The notes under the pieces: model-generated
Seen by the model: the letters and a program-made list of their open reading frames with translations, nothing else
Database searches by the model: none
Told to the model about the DNA's origin: nothing
NCBI GenBank assembly: GCA_031279175.1
Contig: JAITJA010000059.1
Location: 1 to 15,348, forward strand
Direction: 5' to 3'
Length of the DNA stretch: 15,348 bases
DNA from: Odoribacteraceae bacterium
Lineage (GTDB): Bacteria > Bacteroidota > Bacteroidia > Bacteroidales > Marinifilaceae
Translations under genes and position numbers: made by a program
In this document: positions 5,734-12,714 of the stretch, piece by piece
Layout of the letters: each line of letters begins with the position of its first letter
Position numbering within the stretch: position 1 is the stretch's first letter

Positions 5734-7656
5734 ATGTGCGGGATCGCTGGTATTTTCGAGAAACATGCAGATAACCGGGAGTTGATGTCGTCGATGCTCG
5801 ACGAGATGCAACACCGGGGCCCGGATGACAAGTCTATCCACGTCAACGGGGATTTCACGCTCGGTCACAGGCGACTCTCGATTATTGACCTCGACACGGG
5901 GAAACAACCGGTCTTTAACGAGGAGAAGAATATCGCCGTCGTCTTTAACGGCGAGATCTATAATTTCAAGGAATTACGACTGGAACTGGAAGAGAAAGGT
6001 CATCGCTTTTACACGAAGAGCGACACGGAGGTCATCGTGCACCTCTACGAGGAGCACGGGGAAGATTGCGTTTCGCGATTGAACGGGATCTTCGCTATCG
6101 CGCTGCTCGACCAGCGCCGGGGACGGCTCGTGCTGGCGCGAGACCGTTTCGGCGTGAAGCCTCTCCATTATTACACGGGCGGGGGGACGCTCGTCTTTGC
6201 CTCGGAACAAAAGGCTATCGCGCGGCACCCGCGTTTCACGCGTAAGCTGAATTACAAGGCGCTGCACTTGCACCTTAATTTACGGTACACGCCCGGCGAG
6301 GAGACCCTCCTCGAGGGTATCAAGCGTCTGCCACCGGCAAGCGTGGCTACCTTCGAGGGCGGGCTGCTCCGCGTCACGCGTTACTGGCGGCTCGAGCCGC
6401 GCGTCAACCGGCACATGACCGCGCGAGAGGCCATGGAGGGTATTAACGCGCGCCTCAAGGAGGCCGTGAGACGACAACTGGTCAGCGACGTGCCCCTCGG
6501 CGTGTATCTCTCCGGCGGGCTGGATTCCTCGGCAATCGTGCAGAAGATGCACGAGCTGGGAACGGAAATCAATACTTTTACCCTCGGCTTTAACGAGCCC
6601 ACGGACGAGCTCGACGAGGCGCGACGCGTCGCTAATCATTTCCAAACCCGACACCACGCTACCACGCTGCCGGTGAAACCGCTGGAGGAGCTCCCGCGCG
6701 CGATCTGGCACGCCGAAGAACCCAAGATTAACCTCATCCAGGGGTTAAACCTCTCGGCCTTCGTTCGCCCGGTGACCAAGGTCGTGCTCGGCGGCCTCGG
6801 CGGGGACGAGCTCTTCGCCGGTTACGATATTCACCGCTTTATCTACCCCTTTAACCGGTGGCACCGGCGCGTCCCCGCGCCCCTGCGCCGCCTCCTCGCG
6901 TGGAAATCACGCTTTATCTACCGCCTGCAAACCGCTACCGGGACCATGGGACTGGACGAGTACCGCCGCGGCGTGCAAATGCTCTGCGCTATCGGCGACG
7001 TGGAGCGCTTCTACCTCATCCTCCGCAATGCCTGGGATCATGACGAGCCCTTCTACAAGGAGATCTATGCCCCCGGGTTCCTCGCCGCCGGGAAGACGGA
7101 AGGCGCGAGGGCAAGGGAGATGTTCGACGCGCTCTTCCGGCAAGTCAGGCAACGCGACGCCCTCGACCAGGTGCTGTTCGTCGAACTGCACTCCAAGATG
7201 GTCAATGATTACTTGCTCGTCGAGGATCGCGTCTCGATGGCTAACTCCGTCGAACAACGCGTCCCCTTCCTCGACGTCGATCTCGTGGAATTTGCCTTCT
7301 CGATCCCCGTGGAAATGAAGATGCGGCACGGGATGACAAAGCATCTCTTCCGACGCGCGCTCGAACCTTACCTGCCACGCGAGATTATTAACAAGAAGAA
7401 ACAAGGATTCGCCGCTAATCCCTTCCTCCTCTTTAAAAAGGAACTGGGCGAGGCCGCCCGCGGGATGCTTACCAGGGAACGCGTCGAACGACAAGGAATC
7501 TTTAATCATGACTATATCCGCCGCGTCATCGAACACGCGCCTTCCCCGCGCCTGCGATGGCATTATAACTTCCTCTGGATACTCGTCGGCCTCGCCATCT
7601 GGGAAGAGGTGTTCCTGCACGGCAGGCGAGAAGAACATATCGAAGCATACTATTAA
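5734..7656 (+). CDS. asnB: Asparagine synthase (glutamine-hydrolysing), AsnB family
   Basis: Class II glutamine amidotransferase fused to an ATP-dependent synthetase; the family makes asparagine from aspartate or amidates related acids. The start must be the ATG at 5734, because MCGIAGIF puts the nucleophile Cys2 at the N-terminus after Met removal; a longer GTG frame from 5662 would bury it. The N-domain shows QHRGPD (26-31), RRLSIIDL (46-53), NGEIYNF (72-78) and SDTE (96-99). The synthetase domain has the PP-loop SGGLDSS (260-266) and GGLGGDELFAGY (353-364). It is 640 residues, full length for the family. Two glycosyltransferase genes follow at +6 and -4 nt. AsnB-like proteins in such loci often amidate a sugar acid or peptide in an exported glycan, so a role other than free asparagine synthesis is possible. 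Confidence 0.93.
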   Translation: MCGIAGIFEKHADNRELMSSMLDEMQHRGPDDKSIHVNGDFTLGHRRLSIIDLDTGKQPVFNEEKNIAVVFNGEIYNFKELRLELEEKGHRFYTKSDTEVIVHLYEEHGEDCVSRLNGIFAIALLDQRRGRLVLARDRFGVKPLHYYTGGGTLVFASEQKAIARHPRFTRKLNYKALHLHLNLRYTPGEETLLEGIKRLPPASVATFEGGLLRVTRYWRLEPRVNRHMTAREAMEGINARLKEAVRRQLVSDVPLGVYLSGGLDSSAIVQKMHELGTEINTFTLGFNEPTDELDEARRVANHFQTRHHATTLPVKPLEELPRAIWHAEEPKINLIQGLNLSAFVRPVTKVVLGGLGGDELFAGYDIHRFIYPFNRWHRRVPAPLRRLLAWKSRFIYRLQTATGTMGLDEYRRGVQMLCAIGDVERFYLILRNAWDHDEPFYKEIYAPGFLAAGKTEGARAREMFDALFRQVRQRDALDQVLFVELHSKMVNDYLLVEDRVSMANSVEQRVPFLDVDLVEFAFSIPVEMKMRHGMTKHLFRRALEPYLPREIINKKKQGFAANPFLLFKKELGEAARGMLTRERVERQGIFNHDYIRRVIEHAPSPRLRWHYNFLWILVGLAIWEEVFLHGRREEHIEAYY

Positions 7657-7662
7657 TGTAAC

Positions 7663-8736
7663 ATGAAAGAAAATATTACCTGCCGCTGGTCAATTATCAT
7701 CGCCGTGTATAACCGCCTCGAGGAAGTAAAAGAATTGCTCGCGAGCGCCGAGATGATGGAGGGCGAGAGAAATCGCTTCGAAATACTTTTCGTCGATGAC
7801 GGGTCGCGCGACGGGTTCAAGGAGTTTATCGAGGGATATATCTCCCCCTCCGGGATGCGCGTCCGCGCCGTGTACCAGGAGAACAAGGGACCAGGCGCCG
7901 CCCGCAACCACGGCATGAGGGTGGCCGGGGGCGAGTACTTTGTCTTCGTCGACTCCGACTGTACCTTCCCACCCCACTGGCTCGTCGAGATCGAACGGGC
8001 CGTCGATGAACAACACCTCGACGCTTTCGGCGGACCAGATACCTACCTCCCCTCCTTCTCCACGCTGCAAAAGGCCATCAATTATTCCATGACCTCATTC
8101 ATCGGTACCGGCGGCACGCGAGGGAATACCCGCGGCATCGGGAAATATTATCCCCGCAGCTTTAACATGGGCGTCGCGCGACGCGTCCGCGATACTATCG
8201 GCGAGATGAACGCGCTGCGACACGGGCAGGACATGGATTATTCCATGCGCGTCCACGCCGCCGGCTTCCGCGTCGCCCTCGTCCCGGGAGCCTTCGTTTA
8301 TCACAAGCGCCGCGCCACTCTCCCGCGCTTCTTCCGGCAGGTCTTTAACTGGGGGGCAACGCGCGTCGTCCTCTCCCGCGCTCACCCCGGCACGCTCGAG
8401 GTGATCCACCTCCTGCCGGCAATCCTGATCATCGCTATCATCACTTTCACCGCGCTGACCGCCTGTCTTCCCTCTATCGCCCGCGTCTCGTGGACGATCG
8501 CCGGGAGTGGCTGCCTCGCCGTCGCCCTGCTCGTCCTCGCGCAATCGTGGGGCAAGTACCGGGACGCCCGCGTCGCCATGCTCTCTATCGTGACGCTCGC
8601 GACACAGGTGATTGCCTACGGGACGGGTATGATCTGGGGAATATGGCGCGTCGCCCGAGGGAAGGATGCCAGGGGCTTCTCCAGGAATTATTACGGCAAC
8701 GAACACCATGACAAACTCGTTGAGCCCGCGCCATGA
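7663..8736 (+). CDS. Family 2 (GT-A) glycosyltransferase with C-terminal membrane segments
   Basis: The 357-residue protein begins with a typical GT2 domain: SIIIAVYNR (10-18), FVDDGSRD (43-50), NKGPGAARNHG (74-84), the metal/nucleotide-sugar motif FVDSD (95-99) and a catalytic-loop-like GQDMDYS (188-194). KRR-type basic residues follow at about 215. Three hydrophobic helices at about 248-269, 276-294 and 305-328 anchor it in the inner membrane, as in enzymes adding sugars to lipid-linked intermediates. Donor and acceptor cannot be read. The gene starts 6 nt after asnB and its TGA overlaps the ATG of the next gene (ATGA), so the three are almost certainly translated from one message. Confidence 0.92.
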   Translation: MKENITCRWSIIIAVYNRLEEVKELLASAEMMEGERNRFEILFVDDGSRDGFKEFIEGYISPSGMRVRAVYQENKGPGAARNHGMRVAGGEYFVFVDSDCTFPPHWLVEIERAVDEQHLDAFGGPDTYLPSFSTLQKAINYSMTSFIGTGGTRGNTRGIGKYYPRSFNMGVARRVRDTIGEMNALRHGQDMDYSMRVHAAGFRVALVPGAFVYHKRRATLPRFFRQVFNWGATRVVLSRAHPGTLEVIHLLPAILIIAIITFTALTACLPSIARVSWTIAGSGCLAVALLVLAQSWGKYRDARVAMLSIVTLATQVIAYGTGMIWGIWRVARGKDARGFSRNYYGNEHHDKLVEPAP

Positions 8737-9923
8737 CACGTCTACTGTTCTTCACGCAAACATATCCCCGCGCCAACGGCGAAACTTTTATCGAGAACGA
8801 GATCAAGTACCTCGCTAACGCTTTCAACGAGGTGATCATCCTCCCGTGGATGGGCCGCGGCGGCGCCGAACGACCCGTGCCCCCTAACTGCCGCGTGTTG
8901 CCCGCCCTGCTCGGTGGCCCCGCATCTATCGTGTTCAAGGGGATCTTTTCCCGCGCGCCCGTCGGCTATTTCATCCGCCATTTCTTCACGGAACGGGCGT
9001 ATCTCTCTCCGGCACGGGCACTCAAGTATATTTCCGTGAGTGTCTTTTGCCGGGCAATCCTCTCCTGCCGCGATTTCAAGCGGGTCAATGACGAGTTCCG
9101 CGACGCGATGCTCTATTTCTACTGGGGAATCGGCACCGCGTACCTCCTCCCCTTCATCAAGGGAGAACGAACAAGGATCGCCCGCTTCCACGGCGGCGAT
9201 CTCTATACCGAACGGAAACGAGGCAATTATATTCCCTTCAGGAAACAAGTGCACGAGAACCTCACGAGGGCCGTCTTCATCTCGCGCGACGGGATGGAGT
9301 ACGCCCTCGCCAGGTACGCGCCATATATCCGGGACGCCCGCGCGAGTTATCTCGGCACGATCGACCACGGTATCGCGCCAGCACGAGGGACGGACGCGCG
9401 CGTCCACGTTCTCAGCTGCTCGCGCGTGATCCCCGTGAAACGCGTCCACCTGATCCTCGAGGCCCTGCGCTTTGTCACCGGGACGCCCGTCGCGTGGACG
9501 CATATCGGCGACGGGCCAGGATGGCAAAAGCTCGCCCGGGAAGCGAAATGTCTCCCCGGAAATATCGAGATCAACCTTCCCGGCAAGATGGATAACCGGC
9601 AGGTCATCGATTATTACCTTCATCACCCCGTCGACCTCTTTCTCAACGTCAGCTCCAGCGAGGGCCTCCCCGTCTCTATCATGGAGGCAATTTCCTTTAA
9701 CATCCCGGTGCTCGCTACCCGCGTGGGAGGCGTCGCCGAGATCGTGACGAGAGAGGTCGGCCGCCTCGTCCCGGTGGACGTGTCACCCGCCGCGTTGTCC
9801 TTCCACCTGCAAGAGATGATCCGCGACCGTGACCATTTCACCCCCCGCGCTCGCTGGGAAAGCTCCTTCTCCGCGGACAAGAATTACCCCGCCTTTATCC
9901 GAGAAGTACTCCTCCCCCGGTAA
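8733..9923 (+). CDS. Family 4 (GT-B) glycosyltransferase
   Basis: The 396-residue protein belongs to glycosyl transferase group 1. The N-terminal half starts LLFFTQTYPRANGETFIENE and has RFHGGD (151-156). The C-terminal half carries the retaining GT4 donor-site features: SRVIPVKR (230-237), HIGDGP (257-262) and the E-x7-E motif SEGLPVSIMEA (309-319) with E310 and E318, followed by PVLATRVGG. No membrane helix is seen; such enzymes work at the inner face of the membrane. The start overlaps the preceding stop by 4 nt (ATGA). It is the last gene of the asnB–GT2–GT4 operon. No terminator was found in the following 111 nt. The sugar is unknown. Confidence 0.92.
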   Translation: MTRLLFFTQTYPRANGETFIENEIKYLANAFNEVIILPWMGRGGAERPVPPNCRVLPALLGGPASIVFKGIFSRAPVGYFIRHFFTERAYLSPARALKYISVSVFCRAILSCRDFKRVNDEFRDAMLYFYWGIGTAYLLPFIKGERTRIARFHGGDLYTERKRGNYIPFRKQVHENLTRAVFISRDGMEYALARYAPYIRDARASYLGTIDHGIAPARGTDARVHVLSCSRVIPVKRVHLILEALRFVTGTPVAWTHIGDGPGWQKLAREAKCLPGNIEINLPGKMDNRQVIDYYLHHPVDLFLNVSSSEGLPVSIMEAISFNIPVLATRVGGVAEIVTREVGRLVPVDVSPAALSFHLQEMIRDRDHFTPRARWESSFSADKNYPAFIREVLLPR

Positions 9924-9981
9924 TCACGACGCCCCGCTCTCTCCCCGCGAAATCAACTTCTTCCTGAAAAAAGAATCCCGG

Positions 9982-10013
9982 TTTTCACGATCCGATAATT
10001 ATACGTACTTTCG
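9982..10013 (+). promoter_or_regulatory. Candidate promoter for DUF177–rpmF–fabH
   Basis: TTTT at 9982-9985 and TACTTTCG at 10006-10013 are 20 bp apart and resemble the Bacteroidetes -33 (TTTG) and -7 (TAnnTTTG) boxes with one mismatch each. They precede the GTG start at 10035 and would give a leader of about 15 nt. The 9924-10034 gap shows no other structure. Confidence 0.35.
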
Positions 10014-10034
10014 CGTCGTCTTACTCCAACAGTA

Positions 10035-10568
10035 GTGAACAAGTTAAAAGAATACAGGGTAGCCCACAAGGGAATGAACGAGGGAAAACACCGGTTCCGT
10101 TTCACGTTAGACCGGGAATTCTTCGACTGTTTCGAGGCAACAAAAGGGACGGAAGGTGAAATGATCGCCAACATGGAGATCGTGAAACACGGCACCTTTA
10201 TCGAGGTGAACGCGGGGGTAGAGGGGAAGGTAAACGCGACGTGTGACCGTTGTCTCGAAACGATGGAACTGCCGGTGCGCGGGGAAGCAAAATTCCTGCT
10301 GAAGCAAGGAGGACGAAACAACGAGGGGAACGGTGAGGGGAATGACGAGGGAAACGGTAATGATTACATCGTGTTGCTACCGGAAGACGATTACATCGAC
10401 GCGGGAGTATTGCTGTACGAAATGTTCATGTTGAATTACCCGATACGAGTAGTGCACCCCGCCGGGGAGTGTTCCCCGGAGATGGAGCGCGTGCTGGAAC
10501 GCTTCGCGATAGATGCAGAACCGGCAATCGACCCTCGCTGGGAAGAACTAAAGAAATTGATTAAATAA
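10035..10568 (+). CDS. yceD: DUF177 / YceD-family protein (large-subunit rRNA accumulation)
   Basis: The 177-residue protein belongs to the DUF177/YceD family, small proteins linked to 23S rRNA accumulation and nearly always encoded just before rpmF. The GTG start at 10035 gives MNKLKEYRVAHKGMNEGKH, which resembles Bacteroidota homologues. The conserved CDRCLE motif (C70, C73) follows the first strand block, and H141/C146 lie near the C-terminus. Oddity: residues about 95-110 are a low-complexity Asn/Glu/Gly insert encoded by three 12-bp repeats (10323-10358), replacing the usual acidic linker. rpmF follows 21 nt later, which strongly supports the family call. Confidence 0.88.
   Translation: MNKLKEYRVAHKGMNEGKHRFRFTLDREFFDCFEATKGTEGEMIANMEIVKHGTFIEVNAGVEGKVNATCDRCLETMELPVRGEAKFLLKQGGRNNEGNGEGNDEGNGNDYIVLLPEDDYIDAGVLLYEMFMLNYPIRVVHPAGECSPEMERVLERFAIDAEPAIDPRWEELKKLIK
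10323..10358 (+). repeat. Three in-frame 12-bp repeats in the DUF177 gene
   Basis: GAGGGGAACGGT, GAGGGGAATGAC and GAGGGAAACGGT lie in tandem at 10323-10334, 10335-10346 and 10347-10358. They encode EGNG, EGND and EGNG in the linker after the CxxC motif. Because the unit is a multiple of three, copy-number change would keep the frame. Confidence 0.8.
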
Positions 10569-10589
10569 CTAATAATAAACAATAGAGAG

Positions 10590-10775
10590 ATGGCACATCC
10601 TAAACATCGCGTTTCGAAACAAAGAAGAAACAAAAGAAGAACGCATCACAAGGCAACTGTCCCCGCGATAGCGAAATGTTCCAATTGCGGCTCCGCCGTG
10701 GTTTATCATACCGTGTGCCCGGAGTGCGGGTATTACAGGGGGAAACTGGCTATCGAAAAGACGGTTGTCGCCTGA
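10590..10775 (+). CDS. rpmF: 50S ribosomal protein L32
   Basis: Small zinc-ribbon ribosomal protein of the large subunit. The 61 residues start MAHPKHRVSKQRRNKRRTHH, the standard L32 N-terminus. They carry the four zinc cysteines C30-x2-C33 and C43-x2-C46, so this is the C+ (zinc-binding) form. It follows the DUF177 gene by 21 nt, the usual order, and is followed by a 111-nt leader before fabH that holds a hairpin. plsX, which lies between rpmF and fabH in many other bacteria, is absent. Confidence 0.98.
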   Translation: MAHPKHRVSKQRRNKRRTHHKATVPAIAKCSNCGSAVVYHTVCPECGYYRGKLAIEKTVVA

Positions 10776-10812
10776 AGATATTCGGGCAACAACACGTTAG
10801 TAAAGTAACTTG

Positions 10813-10838
10813 TAGCCTCCTGGTAACACGGGAGGCTA
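10813..10838 (+). promoter_or_regulatory. Hairpin in the rpmF–fabH leader with a repeated 10-mer in its loop
   Basis: TAGCCTCC (10813-10820) pairs with GGAGGCTA (10831-10838), an 8-bp perfect stem with a 10-nt loop TGGTAACACG. No T-run follows, so it is not a standard terminator. The exact loop sequence recurs at 10870-10879, just before the fabH start. This may be a processing, attenuation or protein-binding site between rpmF and fabH; its function is inferred only. Confidence 0.5.
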
Positions 10839-10886
10839 TTGGTGTGTAAGGAATATAGATGAGCGTGAATGGTAACACGAGATAAC

Positions 10887-11888
10887 ATGGAAAAACCGAA
10901 GGCCGTCATCACGGGAGTGGGAGCGTACTATCCCGAGTATATCCTCACGAACGAGGAATTAAGTCACATGGTCGATACCACCGACGAGTGGATCATGACC
11001 CGCGTCGGGATACGAGAACGACGCATCTTGCGCGAACCGGGAAAAGGAAGCGCCTTCCTCGGGGGAAAAGCAGTGGAGGATCTCCTCCGCAAAACCGGCA
11101 CCCGCCCGGAAGAGATCGATCTCCTGATCTGTTGCACCGTAACCCCCGACATGCACTTCCCCGCTAACGGGAACTTCATCGCGGAGATGGCGGGGATAAA
11201 CAACGCGTTCAATTTCGATCTAAACGCCGGTTGCTCCGGATTCGTGTACGGGCTGATTACCGCCGCGCAATTCGTGGAGAACGGGCACTACAAGAAAGTG
11301 GTGCTCGTGGGCGCCGAAAAGATGTCGGCAATCACGGACTACACCGACAGGACGACCTGCCCGTTATTCGGAGACGCGGCAGCGGCAGTATTGCTAGAGC
11401 CCTCCCACGAGGGGGTCGGCATGATCGACCACATCGCGCGCTCCGACGGCTTCGGGGGGAAATACCTGCACATGAAGGCCGGCGGATCGCTAAAGCCACC
11501 GTCCTTCGAGACAGTCGCGGCCCGCGAGCACTTTATCTACCAGGAAGGAAAGGTCGTCTTCAAGAACGCCGTCTCCAACATGGCGGACGTCTCCGTGGAA
11601 ATCATGCAGCGAAACAACCTCACGGCCGACGACGTGGCATGGCTCGTCCCGCACCAGGCAAACATGCGAATCATCACGGCAACCGGCGAGCGAATGGGGC
11701 TGCCCGCGTCCAAGGTAATGGTAAACATCCAGCGATACGGGAACACCACCTCGGCCACGATCCCCCTCTGCCTGTACGAGTGGGAAAAGCAATTAAAGAA
11801 AGGAGACAACCTCATACTGGCCGCGTTCGGCGCCGGATTCACGTGGGGAGCGATCTACTTGAAATGGGGATATAACACGGAGATATAA
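10887..11888 (+). CDS. fabH: 3-oxoacyl-[acyl-carrier-protein] synthase III
   Basis: FabH condenses acetyl-CoA (or a branched acyl-CoA) with malonyl-ACP to start fatty acid synthesis. The catalytic triad is intact: C116 in NAGCSGF, H256 in PHQANMRI and N286 in YGNTTSA. GFGGKYLHMKAGGS and the terminal FGAGFTWG glycine loop are also typical. The start ATG at 10887 gives 333 residues beginning MEKPKAVITGVGAYYPEYIL, the normal family N-terminus; an in-frame ATG at 10869 would add six residues and overlap the repeated 10-mer. It ends the DUF177–rpmF–fabH group and a strong terminator follows directly after the stop. Confidence 0.96.
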   Translation: MEKPKAVITGVGAYYPEYILTNEELSHMVDTTDEWIMTRVGIRERRILREPGKGSAFLGGKAVEDLLRKTGTRPEEIDLLICCTVTPDMHFPANGNFIAEMAGINNAFNFDLNAGCSGFVYGLITAAQFVENGHYKKVVLVGAEKMSAITDYTDRTTCPLFGDAAAAVLLEPSHEGVGMIDHIARSDGFGGKYLHMKAGGSLKPPSFETVAAREHFIYQEGKVVFKNAVSNMADVSVEIMQRNNLTADDVAWLVPHQANMRIITATGERMGLPASKVMVNIQRYGNTTSATIPLCLYEWEKQLKKGDNLILAAFGAGFTWGAIYLKWGYNTEI

Positions 11889-11914
11889 AAAAAACGGGCG
11901 TTCGCCCGTTTTTT
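11889..11914. terminator. Symmetrical (possibly bidirectional) intrinsic terminator after fabH
   Basis: AAAAAACGGGCG, TT, CGCCCGTTTTTT forms a perfect 12-bp inverted repeat starting at the base after the fabH stop. The GC stem with flanking A6 and T6 runs would work in either direction. It separates the fabH group from the bactofilin operon. Confidence 0.9.
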
Positions 11915-11939
11915 CTTACATGTTTCAATTTAGTTGTTG

Positions 11940-11947
11940 TACATTTG
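11940..11947 (+). promoter_or_regulatory. Candidate Bacteroidetes -7 box for the bactofilin operon
   Basis: TACATTTG is an exact TAnnTTTG match placed 16 bp before the first bactofilin ATG and 25 bp after the fabH terminator, as expected for a new transcription unit. The predicted leader is about 10 nt. A good -33 TTTG is not seen at the usual spacing. Confidence 0.5.
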
Positions 11948-11963
11948 GAATCATTTTACCGTT

Positions 11964-12326
11964 ATGAGCAAGGAGCCATCTAAAGAAAATACCCGCCCGG
12001 TACAGACCATGATACTCAACGACACGGAGATCACGGGCGAGTTAATCGTGACAAGTGGCGATTTATTCCTGATGGGAAGAATAAACGGGAACATCCGCTG
12101 TTCGGGACACGTCGAAATCAACGAGGGAGCGCGCGTATCGGGCAACATCTCCTGCAACGCCCTGTTCCTCGACGGAACGGTCGAGGGAAAAGTACAAACC
12201 GCCATGCTGGTGCTACGAGAACAAGGAGCGGTCAAGGGAGAAATCGAAACCACCAAACTCAGAATCCGCGGTGAACGAGCAGGAGAACGGCTAAATGTCT
12301 CGACACTACGACTAATACACGACTAA
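11964..12326 (+). CDS. Bactofilin-family cytoskeletal protein 1
   Basis: The 120-residue protein is a bactofilin (polymer-forming cytoskeletal domain). A disordered N-terminal tail of about 18 residues (MSKEPSKENTRPVQT) precedes a right-handed beta-helix made of short repeating strands: TEITGELIV, GDLFLMGRINGNIRCSG, HVEINEGARVSGNISC, ALFLDGTVEGKV and GAVKGEI. Bactofilins polymerise into nucleotide-independent filaments at the inner membrane and scaffold cell-wall or envelope enzymes. Start: ATG 11964; an upstream TTG (11934) would include the promoter region. The second bactofilin follows after 25 nt. It is clearly a paralogue rather than a split of it. Confidence 0.9.
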   Translation: MSKEPSKENTRPVQTMILNDTEITGELIVTSGDLFLMGRINGNIRCSGHVEINEGARVSGNISCNALFLDGTVEGKVQTAMLVLREQGAVKGEIETTKLRIRGERAGERLNVSTLRLIHD

Positions 12327-12351
12327 AGTTTAACTCATATATTATACACTC

Positions 12352-12714
12352 ATGGGAAAAGAGATACAACAAGTCGCCCTGAATCTACTAAGCGAGGGCA
12401 CGCGAATCGAGGGAGAAATCTCCGCGACAAACGACATCCGGGTCGACGGGATAATCAAGGGAAACATCAAAACCTCCGGGCGCGTGGTCATTGGCCCGAC
12501 CGCTAAAATCGAGGGAAACATAGAATCGCCGGGCGTCGACCTCCTGGGCTTGATGCAAGGAAACATTATCTCGTCGGGATTAGTCTCGTTGCGAGGAAAC
12601 TCCACCTTCACCGGGAACATCACCACGGCGCAGGTCTCCGTCGAGGTCGGCGCTATCTTCAACGGGGAATGTCGCATCGTGCCAGAAAACGCGCAAAAAA
12701 CAACCCATAAGTGA
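12352..12714 (+). CDS. Bactofilin-family cytoskeletal protein 2
   Basis: The 120-residue protein has the same fold as its neighbour: a short tail (MGKEIQQVALNLLSEG) and beta-helix rungs TRIEGEISATNDIRVDGIIKG, NIKTSGRVVIG, AKIEGNIESPG, LMQGNIISSGLVSLRG, STFTGNITT and AIFNGEC. The N-terminal NLLSEGT-x-IEGEI is the standard bactofilin entry motif, more typical here than in the first copy. The two may co-polymerise. Its TGA overlaps the GTG start of the M1 peptidase (GTGA, 12711-12714), indicating translational coupling. Confidence 0.92.
   Translation: MGKEIQQVALNLLSEGTRIEGEISATNDIRVDGIIKGNIKTSGRVVIGPTAKIEGNIESPGVDLLGLMQGNIISSGLVSLRGNSTFTGNITTAQVSVEVGAIFNGECRIVPENAQKTTHK

Noticed and set aside
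10813..10838. Intrinsic terminator after rpmF
   Set aside because: The stem is good but no T-run follows, so it was listed as a leader hairpin.
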